A stretch of DNA of 64,000 nucleotides, taken from NCBI RefSeq assembly GCF_003231285.1, contig NZ_QKNS01000008.1:62001-126000 (forward strand). Reading direction: 5' to 3'. A program made the translations under genes and the position numbers. This DNA is from Hymenobacter sediminis (GTDB lineage Bacteria > Bacteroidota > Bacteroidia > Cytophagales > Hymenobacteraceae). Each line of letters opens with the position of its first letter. Position 1 is the first letter of the stretch. Under the pieces are notes generated by a model that was not told the DNA's origin, did not search any database, and was given only the letters and a program-made list of their open reading frames with translations. Shown here piece by piece: positions 42,405 through 50,064 of the stretch.

Positions 42405-43605
42405 GTTACCCCCCGACGAGCTGATTGTTATCCGGGGCTGGGGCCGCGTATCGGCGCTGGGGCTGCTGCCGCTGCCAGCTGATGCTAGCGTGTCGCCGTT
42501 TACTAGCCATGCCAGCGGCCGGCCCGTGGCGGCCCTACCCCCCGCCACAGAGGCAACCCTCACGGAGTTGCGCCGCACCCAACCTGCCTACCGCCAGCTC
42601 GACCGCACCGTGCTGCTGGGTTTGCTGGCGGCCCGCCAGGCCACCGCGGCAGCCGGCTGGGCTGCTACCCCTGCCACCGCAGCCAACCCTTTGGCCGTGA
42701 GCATCGGGAGCAGCCGGGGCGCTACGGGGCGCACGGAGGAGTTTCACGCGGAGTTTCTGACCGAAGGAACCGTGCCTACGGCCGCTTCCCCGCTGACTAC
42801 CCTCGGCAACGTGGCCAGCTGGGTGGCCTATGATGCGGGCAGCACCGGCGGCGCGGCCCTGAGCCACTCCAGCACCTGTAGCAGCGCGTTTCAGGCCCTG
42901 GGCAATGCCACGGCCTGGCTGCGAGCGGGCATGGCTACGCGGTTTCTGGCGGGCGGCACGGAGGCACCCCTCACCGGCTTTACCCTGGCCCAGATGCAGG
43001 CCATTGGCATTTACTCGCCGTTTGCAGCCGCCGACTGGCCCTGCCGCCCCGGCGCGGGCAAGCCCTCCACCTTTATATTAGGCGAAGGTGCAGCGGTATT
43101 CGCCCTGGAGAAAGTCAGCCGGCAGCAGTTGGCCGCAGAGCAATCAGCCGGGCCGGTGTTCGTGCTGGAAAGCGTGGGGTTTGGCTTCGAGGCCATCGGG
43201 AGCAAAACCGGCCTCTCGCCCGATGGGCAGCACTTCCAGCAAGCCATCCGGCAGGCTTTAGCCCAGGCCCGTCTCTCGCCCGCCGAAGTAGATGCCGTGG
43301 TGCTGCACAGCCCTGGCACTCCTGCCGGCGACGCAGCCGAACGGGCGGCCTTGCGGGCCGTTTTCGGGGAGGCGCTACCCCCGCTGCTGTCGAACAAATG
43401 GCTGATTGGCCATACGTTGGGCGCGTCGGCAGCGCTCAGTCTCGACTTTGCGCTCCACGTACTCGAAACCCAGCAGTGGCCCGCTCCGCCCTTCGCTACA
43501 GACATAGCCTCCCAAGCGCCCAGCCGCATCCGTAGGGTACTGGTGAATGCGGCTGGTTTTGGAGGCAATGCGGCCAGTGCGCTTGTGTCGATGCTGGAAG
43601 TGTAG
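42397..43605 (+). CDS. Beta-ketoacyl synthase (KAS I/II-like) coupled to bioA
   Basis: 402-residue thiolase-fold condensing enzyme. A complete active site is visible: Cys161 in SSTCSSAFQ, His304 in LHSPGTPAGD (normally HGTGT) and His339 in IGHTLGASAA, with the usual Lys334. The His304 loop departs from the consensus, which may signal a different acyl-carrier partner or chain length. Its ATG lies inside the bioA stop region (8-bp overlap). No bioC, bioH or other pimeloyl-making gene is seen nearby, so it plausibly works on the pimeloyl precursor; this is inference. It could instead be a FabF paralogue for general fatty acid synthesis. Confidence 0.85.
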   Translation: MTELPPDELIVIRGWGRVSALGLLPLPADASVSPFTSHASGRPVAALPPATEATLTELRRTQPAYRQLDRTVLLGLLAARQATAAAGWAATPATAANPLAVSIGSSRGATGRTEEFHAEFLTEGTVPTAASPLTTLGNVASWVAYDAGSTGGAALSHSSTCSSAFQALGNATAWLRAGMATRFLAGGTEAPLTGFTLAQMQAIGIYSPFAAADWPCRPGAGKPSTFILGEGAAVFALEKVSRQQLAAEQSAGPVFVLESVGFGFEAIGSKTGLSPDGQHFQQAIRQALAQARLSPAEVDAVVLHSPGTPAGDAAERAALRAVFGEALPPLLSNKWLIGHTLGASAALSLDFALHVLETQQWPAPPFATDIASQAPSRIRRVLVNAAGFGGNAASALVSMLEV

Positions 43606-43612
43606 TCGGGAG

Positions 43613-43756
43613 AAACTTTACTCCGGCCTTATCATGCCGAGCATTCTGCGCATCAAGCGGCGACGAAGGACCTCTCCCGTTTCGTCCTCACAATTGAGTT
43701 AACTAGAGGTAGAGGTCGTTCACGCTACTCAGGGTGATAAGGCCGGAATAAAGCTT
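43613..43756. repeat. MITE-like element with 22-bp terminal inverted repeats
   Basis: AAACTTTACTCCGGCCTTAT... (43613-43634) and its near-perfect inverse (43735-43756; 20 of 22 bases). The interior has a second, nested inverted repeat (GGACCTCT/AGAGGTCG). 144 bp total, 7 bp past the ketoacyl synthase stop. It carries no gene and could be non-autonomous mobile DNA or a termination structure. Confidence 0.7.
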
Positions 43757-43901
43757 TACAGCCGCCAGGGAAACACTTTGTGTTTCACTGGTCCATAACT
43801 TATACCCAGCTAACCCACCGCGGGCCTTACCTTGTGCCGCAACGTGGGGCGACCCTTCCGCGTCTCTTGCCCAATTCCACAACCTGACCCTACCCTTCTT
43901 C

Positions 43902-45263
43902 ATGCGCCGTTCCGCTTCGCTGCTGCTTCTTTCCCTCGGGTTTGCTACCCCCATTTTCGCCCAGAACAAGCCCACCGCTACCCCCGATCCGCTCATCACG
44001 AAGATGGTGCAGGACATTTCGGAAAAAAACCTGCGCGAGGATATTGATAAGCTCGTGAGCTTCGGCACCCGCCACACCCTGAGCGACACCAAGAGCAAGA
44101 AGCGCGGTATTGGGGCGTCCCGCAACTGGGTGGAAAGCGAGTTTCGCAAGTACAGCAAAGCCAGCGGGGGCCGCCTGAAAGTGGAGCAGGATACCTTCAC
44201 CATCAAGCCCGACGGCCGCCGCATCGACCGGCCGGTGCTGATGGCCAACGTTATGGCCACGCTGCCCGGCACCGACCCCACCGACAAGCGCGTGTTCATC
44301 GTGAGCGGACACATCGACTCGCGGGTTTCTGACGTGATGAATGCCACCGCCGACGCGCCCGGCGCCAACGACGACGGCTCGGGCACGGTGGCTGTCATGG
44401 AGCTGGCCCGCGTGATGTCGCAGCAGAAATTCCCGGCGACTATCATTTTCGTGGCTGTGCAGGGCGAAGAGCAGGGGCTCTACGGCTCTACTCACCTGGC
44501 CAAGCGCGCCAAGAAAGAGGGTTGGAACCTGGTGGCTATGCTCAACAACGACATCATGGGCAACTCCTCGGGCCACGACCCAGAAATAAAGGATGACAAA
44601 CGCCTGCGCGTGTTCAGCGAAGGGGTACCGGCCACCGAAACCGCCGACGAGGCCCGCGTACGTCGCACGCTTTCTTCGGAGAATGACTCACCCAGCCGCC
44701 AGCTGGCCCGCTACACCCGCCTGGCCTGCCAGCAGTACGTACCCGGCCACGAGGTAGTGCTGGAGTACCGCCCCGACCGGTTTCTGCGCGGCGGCGACCA
44801 CACGCCCTTCAACCAGCAGGGCTTCACGGCAGTGCGCTTCTCGGAAATGAACGAGGACTTCCGCCACCAGCACCAGGACCTGCGCACCGAAAACGGCACT
44901 GAGTACGGCGACTATGCCAAGTTCATGGACTTTCCCTACCTGCGCCGCAACACTGGGGTGAACCTCGCTACCCTAGCCTCCCTGGCCCTGGCCCCAGCCG
45001 CCCCCGAAAACGTGGGCGTGCTTACGGCCAACCTCACCAACCGCACCGAGCTAAAGTGGGAAGCCCCCAAAGCCGGCGAGAAACCAACCGGCTACTACGT
45101 GCTCATGCGCGAAACCAGCGCCCCGGAGTGGCAGCAGAAGTTCTTCGTGACCGACACTAAAGCCGACCTGCCCCACAGCAAAGACAACTACATTTTCGGG
45201 GTAGTATCCGTGGATGCCGAGGGTCACGAAAGCCTACCCATCATTCCGAAGCCCGTGCGCTAA
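43902..45263 (+). CDS. Secreted M28-family metallopeptidase with C-terminal FN3-like domain
   Basis: 453 residues with a signal peptide (ends PIFAQ). The co-catalytic di-zinc site of M28 aminopeptidases is complete: His137 (SGHIDS), Asp157 (GANDDGSG), Glu189/Glu190 (GEEQG), Asp217 (NNDIMG) and His300 (GGDHTPFN). Exported aminopeptidase for peptide scavenging or envelope turnover. The C-terminal about 90 residues form a fibronectin-III-like domain (TELKWEAPK... GYYVLMRET). The start is the only ATG before the signal. A hairpin follows. Confidence 0.9.
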   Translation: MRRSASLLLLSLGFATPIFAQNKPTATPDPLITKMVQDISEKNLREDIDKLVSFGTRHTLSDTKSKKRGIGASRNWVESEFRKYSKASGGRLKVEQDTFTIKPDGRRIDRPVLMANVMATLPGTDPTDKRVFIVSGHIDSRVSDVMNATADAPGANDDGSGTVAVMELARVMSQQKFPATIIFVAVQGEEQGLYGSTHLAKRAKKEGWNLVAMLNNDIMGNSSGHDPEIKDDKRLRVFSEGVPATETADEARVRRTLSSENDSPSRQLARYTRLACQQYVPGHEVVLEYRPDRFLRGGDHTPFNQQGFTAVRFSEMNEDFRHQHQDLRTENGTEYGDYAKFMDFPYLRRNTGVNLATLASLALAPAAPENVGVLTANLTNRTELKWEAPKAGEKPTGYYVLMRETSAPEWQQKFFVTDTKADLPHSKDNYIFGVVSVDAEGHESLPIIPKPVR

Positions 45264-45300
45264 AGCATTCGGGCTATCAGGGATTTTACGCCCATTATAA

Positions 45301-45341
45301 CACCGGGTCCGGCTGCGTTTTTCAACGTGCCGGGCCCGGTG
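45301..45341 (+). terminator. Hairpin after the M28 gene
   Basis: CACCGGGTCCGGC pairs with GCCGGGCCCGGTG (one mismatch) with a T-rich loop. The tail is only GTTT, so it is a weak intrinsic terminator. Confidence 0.5.
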
Positions 45342-45433
45342 CCGTTTAATAGCATTCTGACTTGTTGCGCAACTGTTGTGCTTCAAATCGGTTACTCCGT
45401 CGGGTGCGCGGGCGGGCACCGGGCCCAACAATG

Positions 45434-45441
45434 TACTTTTG
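45434..45441 (+). promoter_or_regulatory. Candidate -7 element upstream of the peroxidase gene
   Basis: TACTTTTG, a TAnnTTTG match, 23 bp before the ATG at 45464. Confidence 0.35.
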
Positions 45442-45463
45442 ACCTTCTCTTAATTCCAAAGCA

Positions 45464-46069
45464 ATGCCTTCTTTTCGTCAGAAACTGCTGAAATTCCTTT
45501 ACCCACTCATCATGAAGCTCTCGAAGTCGGGCAGCAAGGGTAAGGTGCTCCGGAATGAAAAGCCGACCGTCGCACCCGTACCGTTCTACGACCTCGCCGG
45601 CCAGTTGAACTCCGGGCAGCAGTTGAAATTCGACGAGCTGCGCGGCAAGAAAGTGCTGCTCGTGAACACAGCTTCCAACTGCGGCTATACCAACCAGTAC
45701 GAGGAATTGCAGCAACTTTCGGAGCAGTTTGCCGACCAGCTGGTCGTCCTCGGCTTCCCGGCCAACGACTTCGCGGAGCAGGAAAAGGCTGATGATAAAA
45801 CCATTGAGCAGTTCTGCCAGGTGAACTTCGGCGTGTCATTTCCCTTGATGAAGAAGAGCGTGGTCGTAAAGAAGGGCGAGCAGAACCCCGTCTACCAGTG
45901 GCTCAGCAACGCCCGCCAAAACGGCTGGAACGAGCAGGCCCCCGACTGGAACTTCTCCAAGTACCTCATCAGCGAAGATGGCCGCCTGACCCACTACTTT
46001 GGCCCCGCCATTTCCCCACTCAGCGACACCGTTATCAGCACTATCAAAACGCCAGGTCCGAAAAGCTGA
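45464..46069 (+). CDS. Glutathione peroxidase-family thiol peroxidase
   Basis: 201 residues. Catalytic Cys73 sits in VNTASNCGYT; the GFPANDF and WNFSKYLI blocks complete the family. Selenocysteine is replaced by cysteine, as in most bacteria, and these enzymes usually run on thioredoxin. The N-terminal 30 residues form a basic, hydrophobic extension (FLYPLIMKLSKSG) not needed for catalysis; a start at the internal ATG (45512) would give the normal 185. Reduces hydrogen and lipid peroxides. Confidence 0.9.
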   Translation: MPSFRQKLLKFLYPLIMKLSKSGSKGKVLRNEKPTVAPVPFYDLAGQLNSGQQLKFDELRGKKVLLVNTASNCGYTNQYEELQQLSEQFADQLVVLGFPANDFAEQEKADDKTIEQFCQVNFGVSFPLMKKSVVVKKGEQNPVYQWLSNARQNGWNEQAPDWNFSKYLISEDGRLTHYFGPAISPLSDTVISTIKTPGPKS

Positions 46070-46107
46070 CGGCGGCGCTTCCCAGTCATTTACTGATAAA
46101 TAATACC

Positions 46108-46200
46108 GTCATGTCGAGCTTGTCGAGACATCTCGCGTGCTGATGTTGCCAAAGTAATCAGACGTCAACACGCTAGATGTCTCGACAAGCTCGACATGAC
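46108..46200. repeat. REP/MITE-like palindrome (copy D, best preserved)
   Basis: 93 bp with arms GTCATGTCGAGCTTGTCGAG... and its inverse, matching over almost 40 bp. The core CTCGCGTGCTGATGTTG (46132-46148) also occurs in copy A (inverted) and with one change in copy B. Between the peroxidase gene and the GerW-like gene. Confidence 0.8.
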
Positions 46201-46237
46201 TGTTCTTTCTTTTACGGTCCGCACCCCTTAGCGCACC

Positions 46238-46645
46238 CTACCCCTTCTTGTGTCCCGGATCTGGCTTATCGGCACCGCGCTTCGGGCCTTTGCCCAGGGC
46301 ACGGGCCAACACCCAGCCCAACGCTACCCCCAGCAGCACATGGCGGGTGCGACTGGCCGAGACAAAGCGGGTTCGTTTGGGCCGGATGTCGAGCACGCCG
46401 GCCGGAAAAGCCAGCGCACCGCCCCCGAACCCGCCACCGCTGCCGGCTGCTTCACCTTCGCCCTCACCGGCTTTGGCGGGGCGCTTGCCTACCCCAAAGC
46501 CTCCGCCTAACCCATACACTACCCTGGCCACGGGCACAACCGTAGCGTACGGCAGCACAATAGGCTCGCCGAAAACGGTGCGCACTCCGGCATTGCGCAT
46601 AAACTCATTGGTGAAGGATTGGAGGGATTCCTGGGCAGTTGGCAT
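46238..46645 (-). CDS. GerW/YtfJ-family protein
   Basis: 135 residues from ATG 46645 (the longer frame to 46690 starts with an unrelated hydrophobic stretch). Family features are VFGEPIVLPYATVVPVARVVYG, then a Gly-rich segment (GGGFGVGKRP... GGGFGGGA) and PAGVLDIRPKRTRFV. In Firmicutes, GerW (YtfJ) is involved in spore germination; in Bacteroidota the role is unknown because no spores are made. A hydrophobic patch and basic tail are at the C-terminus, possibly membrane associated. Confidence 0.75.
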   Translation of the reverse strand: MPTAQESLQSFTNEFMRNAGVRTVFGEPIVLPYATVVPVARVVYGLGGGFGVGKRPAKAGEGEGEAAGSGGGFGGGALAFPAGVLDIRPKRTRFVSASRTRHVLLGVALGWVLARALGKGPKRGADKPDPGHKKG

Positions 46646-46884
46646 GGGCAGATCAAGTAATAATCCAGTAAGTAAAGCGCTCAGATGCATCTTGTGCTTT
46701 GCTACATACTACGGCATCTGGGCCCATAAGGTAGGATTGAGAGCTGTAGCAAACGGTTTCATGCCGCAACCAGGGGTAGGGCTCTAGGATATATTCAAAA
46801 ATTCCAGCTCAGCCGTTGGTGTTTTTCCAAGGAACTGCGTACTTGCGGCCGCAAAGCGGGGTAGCCCCCGCGTCCTATCTGCGT

Positions 46885-47043
46885 ATGCAACTCACTACCA
46901 CCTCATTCGGCACTTCTGCTTCACTGGCTTCGGCTGGGGTGGCAGCCGCGTGGCTGGGGGTGAAGCAGGGCAAACAGGTAGCCTCGCCGCTGTCGGCAGG
47001 CCTGCTGATGGTCAAGAAATCGAAGAAACGTAACCCGACCTGA
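46885..47043 (+). CDS. Small hypothetical protein (52 aa)
   Basis: ATG 46885 begins MQLTTTSFGTSASLASAG, followed by an Ala/Gly-rich hydrophobic segment with a Lys-rich end (KKSKKRNPT). It is followed at a short distance by a terminator. Weakly supported: no homology seen, but it fills the gap before a terminator that otherwise has no upstream gene. Confidence 0.35.
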   Translation: MQLTTTSFGTSASLASAGVAAAWLGVKQGKQVASPLSAGLLMVKKSKKRNPT

Positions 47044-47084
47044 CCGTCGCACCTGTTCGTCGTACCTACCTACCACTGAACCTT

Positions 47085-47120
47085 CAAGCGCCGGTCCTCC
47101 CAGGATCGGCGCTTTTTTTT
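47085..47120 (+). terminator. Terminator before aspartate kinase
   Basis: AAGCGCCGGTCCT and AGGATCGGCGCTT around CCC with a T8 tract; one mismatch in the stem. Confidence 0.88.
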
Positions 47121-47190
47121 CTCTTTCCTTTCTCCGGCTCGCAACCTGCCGGAGTTTTCTGCGCCACTTATCTCCTGTTTTTCCCTGTTT

Positions 47191-48528
47191 ATGAAAGTTC
47201 TCAAGTTTGGTGGCACGTCCGTAGGGTCGCCACAGCGGATGCGCGAAGTAGCCGAGTTGATTCATGCCCCGCACCTGCAGCGCCGCATTGTGGTGCTGTC
47301 GGCCATGAGCGGCACTACCAACGCCCTGGTTGAAATTGCTACCCTGCTCTACGCCGCCGATGTTACGGCTGCCACGGCCCGCATTGAGGCTCTGCGCCAG
47401 CGCTACCACGAGGTAGCCCGCGAGCTGCTGCCCGGAGAAGGCTTGGCAGAATCAGCTATTGAAGCCCTGAACCAGCATTTCGACGCGGTGTTGGCTCTGA
47501 CCTCGGCCCCCCTTTCTGCCGATGGGGAGCGGGTGATTTTGGCCCAGGGCGAACTATTGAGCACGCTGCTGGTGCACCGCTACGTAACCCAGGTGCTGGG
47601 CCGGCCAGCCGTGCTGCTGCCCGCCCTCGACTTTATGCGCCTGGACGTGGACGAGGAGCCTGACGCGGCCTACATCCGGGAACACCTGGCCTCTACCCTC
47701 GCGCCCTACGCCAACCAGCAGCTGTTCATTACGCAGGGCTACATCTGCCGTAGCGCCCAAGGCCACATCGACAACCTCAAGCGCGGCGGCTCCGACTACT
47801 CTGCCTCGCTGATTGGAGCGGCCGTAGAGGCTGAGGAAATCCAGATTTGGACCGACATCGACGGCCTGCACAACAACGACCCCCGCATCGTACAGGGCAC
47901 CTACCCCATTCGGGAGCTGTCGTTTGATGAGGCGGCGGAGCTGGCTTACTTCGGTGCGAAGATTCTGCACCCCAGCTCGGTGCTGCCCGCCCGCCAGCAC
48001 GGCATTCCAGTACGCCTGCTCAACACCATGCAGCCCGAGGCCCCCGGCACCCTAATTTCGGCCAAAACGGGCTCCGAGGCTATCAAGGCGGTAGCCGCCA
48101 AGGACGGCATTACGGCCATCAACGTAAAGTCGAGCCGCATGCTGCTGGCCCATGGTTTCCTGCGCAGCTTGTTCGAGATTTTCGAGCGCTACCGCACCTC
48201 CATTGACATGATTACGACCTCGGAAGTAGCCGTGTCGCTGACCATTGACGACGCGACCCGGCTACCCCAGATTCTGGAAGAGCTGCGCCGCTTCGGCACC
48301 GTGGAAGTCGATGAAAACCAAACCATTATTTGCCTGGTAGGCAGCCTGGGCCAAGACGCCCACGGCGCGGCTAACCAGGCCTTTGCCGCCCTGCGCGACA
48401 TTCCGGTGCGCATGATCAGCTACGGCGGCTCACCGAATAACATCAGCATTCTGGTGCATAACAATCACAAAGTAAGTGCCCTACAGGCTCTGAACGCCGG
48501 GCTGTTTAATGCAGCTGCTAGCCGGTAG
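47191..48528 (+). CDS. lysC: Aspartate kinase
   Basis: First step of the aspartate-family amino acids (lysine, threonine, methionine): ATP-dependent phosphorylation of L-aspartate. 445 residues. The amino-acid kinase signature KFGGTSVG (5-12) opens the protein. Regulatory ACT domains fill the C-terminal third (about 300-445), with TSEVAVSLTIDD and VGSLGQDAHG stretches, making it probably feedback-controlled. It lies upstream of lysA, 76 bp away on the same strand, giving a partial lysine pathway block. Confidence 0.92.
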   Translation: MKVLKFGGTSVGSPQRMREVAELIHAPHLQRRIVVLSAMSGTTNALVEIATLLYAADVTAATARIEALRQRYHEVARELLPGEGLAESAIEALNQHFDAVLALTSAPLSADGERVILAQGELLSTLLVHRYVTQVLGRPAVLLPALDFMRLDVDEEPDAAYIREHLASTLAPYANQQLFITQGYICRSAQGHIDNLKRGGSDYSASLIGAAVEAEEIQIWTDIDGLHNNDPRIVQGTYPIRELSFDEAAELAYFGAKILHPSSVLPARQHGIPVRLLNTMQPEAPGTLISAKTGSEAIKAVAAKDGITAINVKSSRMLLAHGFLRSLFEIFERYRTSIDMITTSEVAVSLTIDDATRLPQILEELRRFGTVEVDENQTIICLVGSLGQDAHGAANQAFAALRDIPVRMISYGGSPNNISILVHNNHKVSALQALNAGLFNAAASR

Positions 48529-48604
48529 CTGTTGGCTGCTAGCTTTTTCTCGTCCCAACATCAGCTACTAGCCAACCGCTACCAGCTACCAGCTTCACAT
48601 CTCA

Positions 48605-49747
48605 ATGGCTTTTCAACTTCCGGCGGAGCTTACGCAGCAGCCTACGCCTTTCTATTATTACGACCTGCAGTTGCTGGACCAGACGCTGGCCGCACTGACG
48701 GCCGCCGCGCGACCGGGTAATTTTCAGGTGCACTACGCCCTGAAAGCCAACTCTAACCTGCCCATTCTGCAGCGCATTCAGCAGGCTGGCTTTGGAGCCG
48801 ACTGCGTGAGCGGCGGCGAAGTGCAGCGTGCCCTCGACGCAGGTTTCTCCCCCGACCATGTAGTGTTTGCGGGGGTAGGAAAATCGGATGCGGAAATCAA
48901 CCGGGCCCTGGCCGCCGACATCTTCTGCTTTAACGCCGAATCGGTGCCGGAGCTGCAGGTGCTCAACGAGTTGGCCGGCGCCCAGGGCCGCAAGGCGCGG
49001 GTAGCCCTGCGCATCAACCCCAACGTGGACGCGCACACCCACGCCTACATCACCACCGGCCTCGACGCCAACAAGTTCGGCATCAACCTGGCCGATCTGG
49101 CGGGGGTAGTCGATGGTCTGGATGGCCTGCCCCACGTAGAGCTGATTGGTCTGCACGCCCACATCGGCTCCCAGATTACGGAGCTGTCGGCGTTTGCCAA
49201 CCTGAGCCGCAAGCTCAACGAGCTGCAAACCTGGCTCGAAGACCGGGGCCACCGCCTCCCCCACCTCAATGTGGGTGGCGGCCTGGGCATTGATTATCAC
49301 CAACCCGATCAAAACCCCATTCCGGACTTTGCGGCGTACTTCGGGATGTTTGAGCAGCACCTGGAGCGGCGGCCAAACCAGCAGGTGCACGTAGAGCTAG
49401 GCCGGGCCATAGTGGCCCAGTGCGGCACCCTTATAAGCCGGGTGCTCTACGTGAAAGAAAGCCAGCAAACCCGTTTCGCCATTCTCGACGCGGGCATGAC
49501 CGAGCTGATCCGGCCGGCTCTGTACGGCAGTTACCACCTAATCCAGAACCTGACCAGCCAGCGCCCGCAATTGACTTACGACATTGTGGGCCCCATCTGC
49601 GAGTCGTCGGATACGTTTGGCAAAGCCATTACCCTGCCCGAAACCCAGCGCGGCGACGTAGTGGCTATCCGCTCGGCCGGGGCTTACGGCGAGGTAATGT
49701 CCTCGGCTTACAACCTGCGCGAGAAGGCCGAAGCCGTTTATCGGTAG
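48605..49747 (+). CDS. lysA: Diaminopimelate decarboxylase
   Basis: PLP enzyme for the final step of lysine synthesis (meso-DAP to lysine). 380 residues. Lys47 in HYALKANSN binds PLP; HAHIGSQI and the GGGLGIDY glycine loop further on confirm the fold type III enzyme, as does CESSDTFGK near the end with the catalytic cysteine. Operon partner of aspartate kinase. A hairpin terminator lies about 250 bp downstream. Confidence 0.94.
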   Translation: MAFQLPAELTQQPTPFYYYDLQLLDQTLAALTAAARPGNFQVHYALKANSNLPILQRIQQAGFGADCVSGGEVQRALDAGFSPDHVVFAGVGKSDAEINRALAADIFCFNAESVPELQVLNELAGAQGRKARVALRINPNVDAHTHAYITTGLDANKFGINLADLAGVVDGLDGLPHVELIGLHAHIGSQITELSAFANLSRKLNELQTWLEDRGHRLPHLNVGGGLGIDYHQPDQNPIPDFAAYFGMFEQHLERRPNQQVHVELGRAIVAQCGTLISRVLYVKESQQTRFAILDAGMTELIRPALYGSYHLIQNLTSQRPQLTYDIVGPICESSDTFGKAITLPETQRGDVVAIRSAGAYGEVMSSAYNLREKAEAVYR

Positions 49748-50064
49748 TCATTTACAAGGGTTTGCGCTTGTTTGCTGGGCCGTCCGTTTCCGCCCGTCGG
49801 GTAAAAGGTGCCTCCGGCCGGGTAGAACCGGGTATTGGCCAAAACTTTCAGCAGCGTAGGCACTGGCCTTTCTACCTTTGACTCAATAACAAACGGCGCT
49901 CGTAGGGTTTATGGAAAGGAAGGCCCTCCGCGTGGTGTGTTGTAGCTGGTGAATGGAGTAGGGTGGATATAAAATAGCTAGCTACAGCCCCGTAGATAAA
50001 AGCCGCTACCTCTGGTAGCGGCTTTTCTGTGTTCAGGAGGTAGGGAAAGGCTCTACGTCCCGTT
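49748..50064. other. Intergenic region after lysA, possible small RNA
   Basis: No convincing gene. A TACCTTTG at 49873-49880 could be a -7 element facing right, and a terminator at 49998-50026 ends the stretch, so a transcript of about 140 nt without an open frame is possible. Alternatively the terminator simply serves lysA. Confidence 0.35.
49998..50026. terminator. Terminator between lysA and the GT39 gene
   Basis: AAAAGCCGCTACC-TCT-GGTAGCGGCTTTT, perfect 13-bp stem with A and T runs; bidirectional. Confidence 0.9.
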
